Below, piece by piece: positions 57,355 to 64,000 of a stretch of 64,000 nucleotides of DNA. The stretch is taken from NCBI GenBank assembly GCA_036937835.1, contig CM072861.1, forward strand, positions 23,128,501 to 23,192,500, in the 5' to 3' direction. The notes beneath the pieces are model-generated. The model saw nothing but the letters and a program-made list of their open reading frames with translations. It ran no database searches and had not been told where the DNA came from. A program made the position numbers and the translations under genes. Numbering within the stretch: position 1 is the first letter of the stretch; each line of letters opens with the position of its first letter. The stretch is from Pampus argenteus. Taxonomy: Eukaryota > Chordata > Actinopteri > Scombriformes > Stromateidae.

Positions 57355-59629
57355 TCAGTTCTGGGGGGTGGAGTAGAAGGAGTGGTGCTGGTGGTTTGGA
57401 GGGTGGTTGGAAAACAGCAGGGGGGCCGTTTCTGCGCCGTACCAGCTGAAACAGAGCGAGAAGAAGAGCGGCGGGTGACGGCTCGACATTCTGGTGATGG
57501 ATTGGCTTTTTTAAGACACACTTGGCTTGTACTGCTGACACTAAAGCAACAAGGGGAGATGAAATGTGTGTGTGAGCTGTTGGTCGTGACTGTACCTTGA
57601 GTGTGTGTGTGCACTGCGTGCCCAGGGAACAGGCGCGTCGTCATCGCTGCCTTGAGGGTCGTCAAAGAAGTACGGACGAGGTAAGACCCTGTTGTTGATG
57701 GGCGTGGTGGCGACCTGCGAGGATCAGAGACGACGTTGGTCCACAGTTAATTTCCAAACTTCTTTACAGGGTTCCTGCAGTACTGACAAATACCTTTTTA
57801 ATATCACATAGAATTAATTTATTAACGTGATCTGGACTCAGAATATGGATGGATGAAATAGCCAAAAACAAAATAATTTTTGCTAAAATCAACACTTGCT
57901 CATTGCGAACTGATGATCGTCCGAGCTGCTGGAGCTACCAGTAGAGACTGTTTGCTTTTAAATGCCACAAAAACGAGGATTAAACAGCCGGTCTCTAGAA
58001 GAACTTGCTTTATTTAGTCGACATTCACTCTCTTGACTACCTCTTGAGTAGGATGGCGAACTCTGAAGATGAGGATGAGCAGACTGGTTGGTAGCAGCTC
58101 CCATATGAACAGGATGGCACCGAAGGCCAGGTAGCCCCTGTCGCCCAGTTCATTACGCAGGTCGGCCTGTAAATAAACAAACAAACAAACCAAGAACATC
58201 TCATAAGTGCTCATCATGTGGAGGGACTTAATAACTTGTTGCTCTGCCAATTGTTCCAGCTCAAAAGAACAAAAAATTTTTTTTTTACTTCGATCAAAAT
58301 ATTGTAATCTGGTTAAGTTAGTAAATCACAGAGGAAGAATAGTGCCCCAAAACTCTGGATGATTACCTGGTCAGACACGTTGTACCAGTCGAAGTCGAAC
58401 GACTCCACGTGGTGGTTCTGAGACAGAATGAGGACGGTCAGGTTGTAGCAGGCTCGGCTGGTGTACAACAAGATCACTGCCGCTCCGAGCGCTGCTGTGC
58501 GGCACACTGTGGTCCCCTGCTCATGTGCAAATAACACTGTTAGCCTGGACTATCACGAGGATGCTGATATAAGTGGCTGAGCTGTGATTTCTATAATGCT
58601 GCGTTTTAATATTACCTTGCTGATCAGGTAGGGGCTGGTGAAGCGGGAGTGTCGTGTCAGGAGCAGCAGCAGGGCGGCCAGCAACACTGCATCCAGGATG
58701 AAGAGCAGGTCGTTGACCAGAACTCGAACCAGGACCAGATCCCACGTTCGCTCCTCCGACTTTCTGAGGATGCCTCGGTCCTCGAGAGCCGCGCAAACCA
58801 CGTTGACGCAGAGGAAGATGGCGCTCAGCATGCCATACGTGTACCGCGCCAGCCATCTTAGAAACAAACGCAAGTCCGGGTGATGAATGGATTAGCGATA
58901 ATACTTTATATGTAAAATATGTATCAAACTACAAAAAGGGAAACGCTGCATATAATTACACTTAAGTGTGATACAGTGTGAAACTTACAGTCCTCTGTCG
59001 ACTTCTGAGCTGGAGGTCTCTCTCACTTTCAGTAAGACCTGCGATACAAGAGACAAATAAGCAACAGAGTAAACAGAAAACATCAGACAACACTGAAAAT
59101 AAAAGTGTTTCAGTTCCTTTAGCTACGTGTTTGGCAGCCGACTACAAAGGATAATTTCCCTGCTCACAGGATGAGATCAAGATTTCTTCTTAGATCATTA
59201 TATGTGGCGATTGTGTCAAATAAAGCTTGTTCTTGTTGTTTCCCTTTCAAGCAGTCTTACCTGAGTGAAATACAGGTTAATGAGGCTGAGAGTGAAGAAC
59301 TGCAGACAGACAGGGAAGCAGTAGAGCAGCCAGTAGAGTGCCACATGTAGGTGGTTGGCTTCCAGTGCGTTACGGAAGTAAAAGGAGAACAGGGTGGTGC
59401 GGAGGGCAGCCCACAGCAGGCAGAGGAACAGAAAGACACTTTGGTAGCTCCATCGTTTGTGTCTGTAGAGGTAGAGAAGCCAGAGCTGGGCGTACACCAC
59501 CAGGAAGAGTCCGGCGTACAGAGTGGTGTAGAGGATAGTGAAACCAAGCTGGACCGTGGGGGCGACAGCCGGGCGCAGGGGGACCGGGGTAGGCAGGGTG
59601 GAGGAGTTGGGAGGAGGGGAAGCTTCCAT
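57355..59629 (-). CDS. gpr137: GPR137, seven-pass lysosomal membrane protein, complete, 7 coding exons
   Basis: Orphan GPCR-like protein; the family sits in lysosomal membranes and has been linked to Rag/mTORC1 regulation. Exons 5' to 3' on the minus strand: 59629-59261, 59038-58989, 58856-58616, 58516-58367, 58166-58041, 57714-57596, 57445-57355. Together they encode 381 residues. The N terminus is short and Pro/Ser-rich, with a possible N-glycosylation site (NSS). The first three membrane helices lie in exon 1 (VQLGFTILYTTLYAGLFLVV is the first). The family signature RPYFFDDP (PRSYFFDNP in GPR137B) is in the penultimate exon, and the protein ends SFYSTPQN. Assignment to GPR137 rather than GPR137B or C rests mainly on general similarity and on linkage to syvn1, as both are on human 11q13. 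The fifth exon can also read through its donor to a stop at 58014-58016 that overlaps an AATAAA. Confidence 0.88.
58009..58014 (-). terminator. Intronic poly(A) signal overlapping an in-frame stop in gpr137
   Basis: If the donor at 58040 is not used, the frame adds VVKRVNVD and stops at 58016-58014. The minus-strand AATAAA (58014-58009) overlaps the last base of that stop codon, and a GT-rich stretch (GTTTTTGTGG) lies about 30 bases further on. The arrangement suits a shortened isoform lacking the last two exons. Confidence 0.45.
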
Positions 59630-60964
59630 CGAGCTGCTGACCAGACTATGTGTCCATCGTTACAGAGAAACAGCCTGACCTTCTCCTCTCAGTTAGAAAA
59701 GCGTCACATGAGAGACCTAAAAAGAGCAGAGACAGATGAAGAAGACGTCAGCAGGTCATGCTGGGCTTTAAGGGGAGAATAACACAATCACTAGAATCAA
59801 CAACAATTAGTTTCAATAGAATCAATAGAAAATCAATTGCAAACTGTTTTGATAATCAATTAATCATTTATAGATTATAACAGACACTGGTTGGGGATTC
59901 TTGGATTTGCAGATTTTGGAGATTTGGAGAAGATATGTGCAGAAATCACCTGCAGCTTGGGAAACATTTAGTGGAGCAACTCCTAAGATTAGTCCATCAG
60001 CAGAAAATACTGTTGTGTCACAATTTAGAAATATCAAAATCAGGTGACATTGTCAGAAATATCTGATTTCAATCAGTGAGCTCAAACTGAAACTGGAACT
60101 TCTTCTTCTGAGAATATTCAGTCCATTAATGACAATATTACTACAATATCACCTTATTAATAACAGTGTTAGATGATACAAACTGTACATGGATTTAAAC
60201 CAGACATTAATAATCAATACTGACTGTTCAGACACTTAACAGGAGAGGATACAACCAAAAGGAGAAAATAACATTAATCAATAACATTATAAAACTCGTA
60301 TTTAATTGTATTATTTCAACGTTACGGGTAGTTACGGGTGTTTGTTTGGGTATTTTTGTATTATTGGGTACCTTTGAAGCTCCTGACGGTTAACCTGGAT
60401 GTCTTCACTGTGGTCTTCGTAACGTAAACAACCGGTGTTACCTGCAGGCTAACGTACAACGGCTAAGCTAACAGTTACTCAACCTGGATGTCAACTATGT
60501 CTTACTGTCGCAAAACGTTGAAGCTGTCAGTGAGCATTTAAAAGATAATAACAGACTTTATCTTAAAGTAGAAAACAAGCTCCGGTGATGCGCTGCTGCG
60601 GACGACGGTTCGGGGTTTAATCCGCGTTTCCGGGTGTGTGAGCTGCGTAACGTCTGGTGGGCGGAGCTTCTCATCCGATTCAAACCGCCAATCAGCGACG
60701 ACAGGAAATCGCGGTTTCTTCAATTTGTTGTTTACTTATCTTGATAAGGAAGGCGCCTTTTTTTAGCATATTAAACGCAGGGGTTCCCTTGAGGTCACTG
60801 GGAGGTAAGTTTTGATGACTCTAGCGGCTGTTTAATGCTAATTTTACTGGCTTTAGCAGTAGATACTTTATGCTCCAGCATTGCAGACAAATCTGCTCCT
60901 GACGCTCCGTGCCGTCCGTTAATCTATCACGACGCTGCCGCGTTGTTACCTAAAGCGGCCGAAG
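59630..60964. promoter_or_regulatory. Divergent promoter region of gpr137 and the unrecognised membrane-protein gene
   Basis: The two genes start 1.3 kb apart and point away from each other. A CCAAT box (CCGCCAATCAGCG, CCAAT at 60688-60692) and a GGGCGGAG box near 60659 lie in CpG-containing sequence at about 60590-60780, suiting a shared CpG promoter. Sequence from 59640 to 60580 is AT-rich and probably holds gpr137 5' UTR and intron. I cannot place the untranslated gpr137 exon. Confidence 0.45.
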
Positions 60965-63900
60965 ATGCCGATGGTCCTGCGCTCCAGAAAATCCATCGCC
61001 GCAGGTCAGATGGAGGAGGGACGTTTACGGGGCACAACACCGGCCACACAGCGCCGGTCGACCCGTGTGAACGCCAGCATTACGTACGAGGTGGGTATTT
61101 TTTTTTTTTTTTATTACTCAGCTTTTCCGCCTCCTCTTCCTCCGCCACCGCGGAAAACTTCACAGTCGGCCACGTAGCTTACTCGCTAACGGTAGCAACG
61201 TTAGCCAACAGAAAACCCCCGAGAAAAAGAAACAAAAACAAAGAGACTCAAAGAAAAAAAGGTTATATAAGAAAAAAAAACCTGCGGTATATTTACAACT
61301 TTAACCACGTTAATTTGTGTAGCATTTGCGTAGCAGCGTAGCTTAACCGTTAGGAGCTAACGCTGAACCAAACTTAACACCGAGCAAGTCACCGCATCAT
61401 GGTAAGTTTATCACACTGACGCTTTTATGTTAAACAAGGTTCCTTTATTTATATTTTATATTATTTGCTCTACTTCTGCTATTCATATAATTGAATAATT
61501 AATACATTAATTAAAAATTCATGTATTTATCAAAGCTGGTTTTAAACGCTGTTTGCAGGACACGGATGAGTCAGACTCTGAGTCTGTCCAGACGACAGTG
61601 ATGGAGACACAACCCGGTCCACCGGCGGAGCTGGAGGAGGAAGCTGCGGAGGAAGCAGATGCAACGTTAACGGTAGGATATAATTCACCTCCCAGTCTGT
61701 TGGATGTTAGGCAGGGTGTGGTGACAGAAATAAAGCTGTGTGTCTATGCAGCAGCTTGTAATCATCACTTACTGCGGAAGTTGTCCTGATCTCCTCTATC
61801 CTGCCCGCAGAGAAGTAAATAAGAGTTTATTTGTTTACCTAATCAACATATACAGAGCTTAACTGATGCTGGAGTATTGGCTCCGGTGTGGATATTGATA
61901 TATTGAAATTATAAGCAAACATCTTTACATATACAGTAGGGTCCAAAAGTCTGAGACATCACCATGGGCTTTGAGACATTTTAAAGGACATTTCCCCCTT
62001 TTTTTTTTTTGACATTTTATAAAAATTAAAAAAAAGATAGTTTAATCAGTGATGAAACTATTATTAAGTAAATAATAATTTAAGATGATCATTTATGATG
62101 ATACAGTAAATGTAAGTCAAAATAAATGTATTTAAAAAAAATAATATATATATAAAATAAAAAGATGAAAAGTGTCATATGCAAACAAAATCCTATAAAA
62201 ATATGCAATGCAATTTACATTTTGCAGTTATGAAGTGGAGTTAATTATTCATCTTTTGGCCATACAACATTTTTGTGGGAAAAATTCCTGCAGAATCCAG
62301 AGAAATGCAATCTGTAGACCGACCCCGCCCTGATCTTAGACTCATCCCTACTGTTTGTTTATGAAAAAATAAAGGTGGTTGCCATGGAAAATACGGCAAC
62401 AATCATCGTGTGGTTATGGAAATTAAACTACAGACAGAACTTGAAGCAGAGCAATTAAAATTTTTGACTGCCATCAAAACATGAAGTTAAATGATGTGAC
62501 AGCTACGGCAACTCTAATATTATGTCCATAAACAAATACTGACGCACACAGCAGTCTGAGGTGAACCAGTCAGCGCTTATTTGAATAGGTGTGGCTGTTT
62601 TAGTCAATGCAGTGCTATGGAAGCCTCTTAAGGTAATATACAGTGTTATAGTATTGTTGTTAGTACTTATATGTGAGACGCATGTTTTGTTTTCTTAAAA
62701 AAATTCTCTCTTCTGCAGGATCTGAAGTATTGTAGTGTTGTGCTGGATCGCCTCTGGACGGACGACAAAGCTGCAAAAAAAGAGCTTGAGGAGAGAGAAG
62801 AGATGAACCGCAAAGGTGGGAAACCTGTATCTCGAATCCCTACGTTTCACAACCGACGTAGCGTCGCCAGCGCGAGCCCGAACAACGAGCTACCCGTGTC
62901 CAAAAAAGACGCTCCCGCCCATGTAGCTCAGCCTCCTGAGAAAGCTGGAAGCGTGGAGGCTTCAAAGTCCAAACTACCTGATGTCAGAGAGAAAGTGATT
63001 CCCCAGCCATCAGTCCGCGTCCCTAAAATCGGCCTTGAAGCCTCATCTTTGTTCAGCAACATTGAACAAGCCACTACAACAGTTCCCAGCTCTCTAATTA
63101 CTACACCTAAGAGCTGGAGTTTGTCTGAGTCTGTGCTGAACCCTCATATGACTGTAAGCCCCAGGCCTGCCCTGAGGCCAGAGCACAGGTTGGAGCAACA
63201 TCTACCAGAGCAAGACAAGAGCAAAGCCGACGTGTTCAACGCCCCCATAAGTCACCTCCCATGTGAGGACTTTCTCAGCCGGAAGCCACAGGAAGACACA
63301 GCAGAGGGATACAACGCTGAAAAGAAGATTACGGTCGGCGCCTCTGGAGACACTGCAGACGACGCTCATACAACCGGCATCGGCCCAGTGGAGGCGATCA
63401 CAGACGAAGAGCCACCGTGGGAGAAGGAACCGACGAACACACTTGAATTTAAGGACAGTAGATCCTCATCAGATGCTGAATGTGAGGACGATTTGGCAGC
63501 CGAACGGTCCGAGGGCCATGATTCAGGGGAGGTGAAGGAACACTATGAGCCACATATAAGCCAGACTGAGCTCGAAGATGCTGCAGAGAAACAAGCCAGC
63601 GCTCACGAATCAACGTCTGTAGCTAAAGAGGAGCCCGCTACAGCCAGATCGACAAAGTCAACAAAGGCGAGTTTTGCTGTGTCATACCAGTTTCTATGGT
63701 GGTCGGCCATATATGAAGGAATTTAACCACACACTGAAGTAGCTTAACTGTTAGCTCTTGTTTTACACTTCTCATTTTGCAGAGCTCAGGATGCTCCAGT
63801 TTTTTCCTCCTCTGCTTCCTGCCCACTGCGTTGTTGCTTCTTGGGGGGTTTGGGCAGCATGTTTGGCACTACGGGCTGCCCATGTCTGTGGTCCAGCTCA

Positions 63901-63970
63901 CCGCTCAGCTGGAGCTGCACTGGCTGGAGGGCTTTGGCTTCGCACCAGAGCCTTGTAGCACTGACTGTCG
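60965..63970 (+). CDS. Unrecognised polar protein with one membrane segment, 5' part only (4 exons, cut by window edge)
   Basis: I do not recognise this family. Exons: 60965-61090, 61559-61672, 62719-63666, 63783-63970; the last ends at a GTAAGA donor and the gene continues beyond the window. All phases agree. About 460 residues are visible. Residues 1-42 are basic (VLRSRKSIAAG, RRSTRVNAS). Exon 2 is acidic (DTDESDSESV). Exon 3 is a 316-residue, low-complexity, Ser/Glu/Lys/Pro-rich segment opening with LKYCSVVLDRLWTDDKAAKK. Exon 4 encodes a hydrophobic helix (CSSFFLLCFLPTALLLLGGF) and then the more structured WHYGLPMSVVQLTAQLELHW. There is no signal peptide, so a C-terminally anchored or single-pass ER or nuclear-envelope protein is possible; that is inference. 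Intron 3 appears to be GC-AG. An out-of-frame ATG at 60835 would matter if transcription starts upstream of it. Confidence 0.7.
61934..62353. mobile_element. Degenerate MITE-like element with CAGTAGGG ends
   Basis: The left end CAGTAGGG (61934-61941), preceded by TA, continues TCCAAAAGTCTGAGACATCA. The right end, read on the minus strand, starts CAGTAGGG (62353-62346) and continues ATGAGTCTAAGATCA. The shared CAGTAGGG plus the GTCT(G/A)AGA block look like decayed terminal inverted repeats of a Tc1/mariner-type MITE. The right TA flank is not preserved, and there is no open frame inside. It lies in intron 2 of the unrecognised gene. Confidence 0.4.
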
Positions 63971-64000
63971 GTAAGAAAATCTCTCCAATCTGGTTTGTTC

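Noticed and set aside
60835..61341. 168-codon frame starting MLILLALAVDTLC upstream of the unrecognised gene
   Set aside because: It begins like a signal peptide but overlaps the spliced gene in another frame, runs into intron 1 and a poly-T tract, and shows no conserved domain.

Overview
This window is an ordinary stretch of nuclear chromosome from a bony fish. Every gene is split by GT-AG introns, many of them about 70-300 bp. The proteins read as vertebrate orthologues, dinucleotide microsatellites are very abundant, and several dispersed repeats are of kinds I associate with spiny-rayed (percomorph) teleosts. I cannot name the species. I saw no prokaryotic, viral or plasmid-like segment, no tRNA or rRNA gene and no CRISPR array.

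Layout. 1-4268: non-coding, with one old repeat copy and the likely 3' UTR of the next gene. 4269-14565 (minus): complete nine-exon gabra4, a GABA-A receptor alpha-4 subunit. 14566-26519: 12 kb without a convincing coding exon, rich in CA/GT arrays near gabra4, with a possible cilia-gene promoter at its right end. 26520-29636 (plus): complete cfap100 (axonemal dynein regulator), 14 coding exons. 30116-34830 (plus): complete ap1ar (gadkin), 10 coding exons including two tiny ones. 41809-46391 (plus): complete smad5 with a long 5' UTR and an upstream intron. 50856-55072 (plus): complete syvn1 (HRD1 ubiquitin ligase), 15 coding exons, with an exact ER-stress element upstream. 57355-59629 (minus): complete gpr137, convergent with syvn1. 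60965 to the right edge (plus): the 5' part of a gene I do not recognise, encoding a polar protein with one membrane segment, divergent from gpr137.

The genes do not form a pathway. They cover inhibitory neurotransmission, motile cilia, AP-1/kinesin vesicle traffic, BMP signalling, ER-associated degradation and a lysosomal seven-pass membrane protein. The intron-exon models below were built by hand. Each junction was checked for AG/GT signals, reading phase and fit to the known protein family, and each complete model stays open to its stop codon.

I found no clearly new molecular system. The observations most worth checking are the unrecognised membrane-protein gene, two GC-AG introns, an ERSE-II site upstream of syvn1, paired RFX/forkhead sites upstream of cfap100, an intronic poly(A) site in gpr137, three near-perfect short palindromes, and a foldback element in gabra4.
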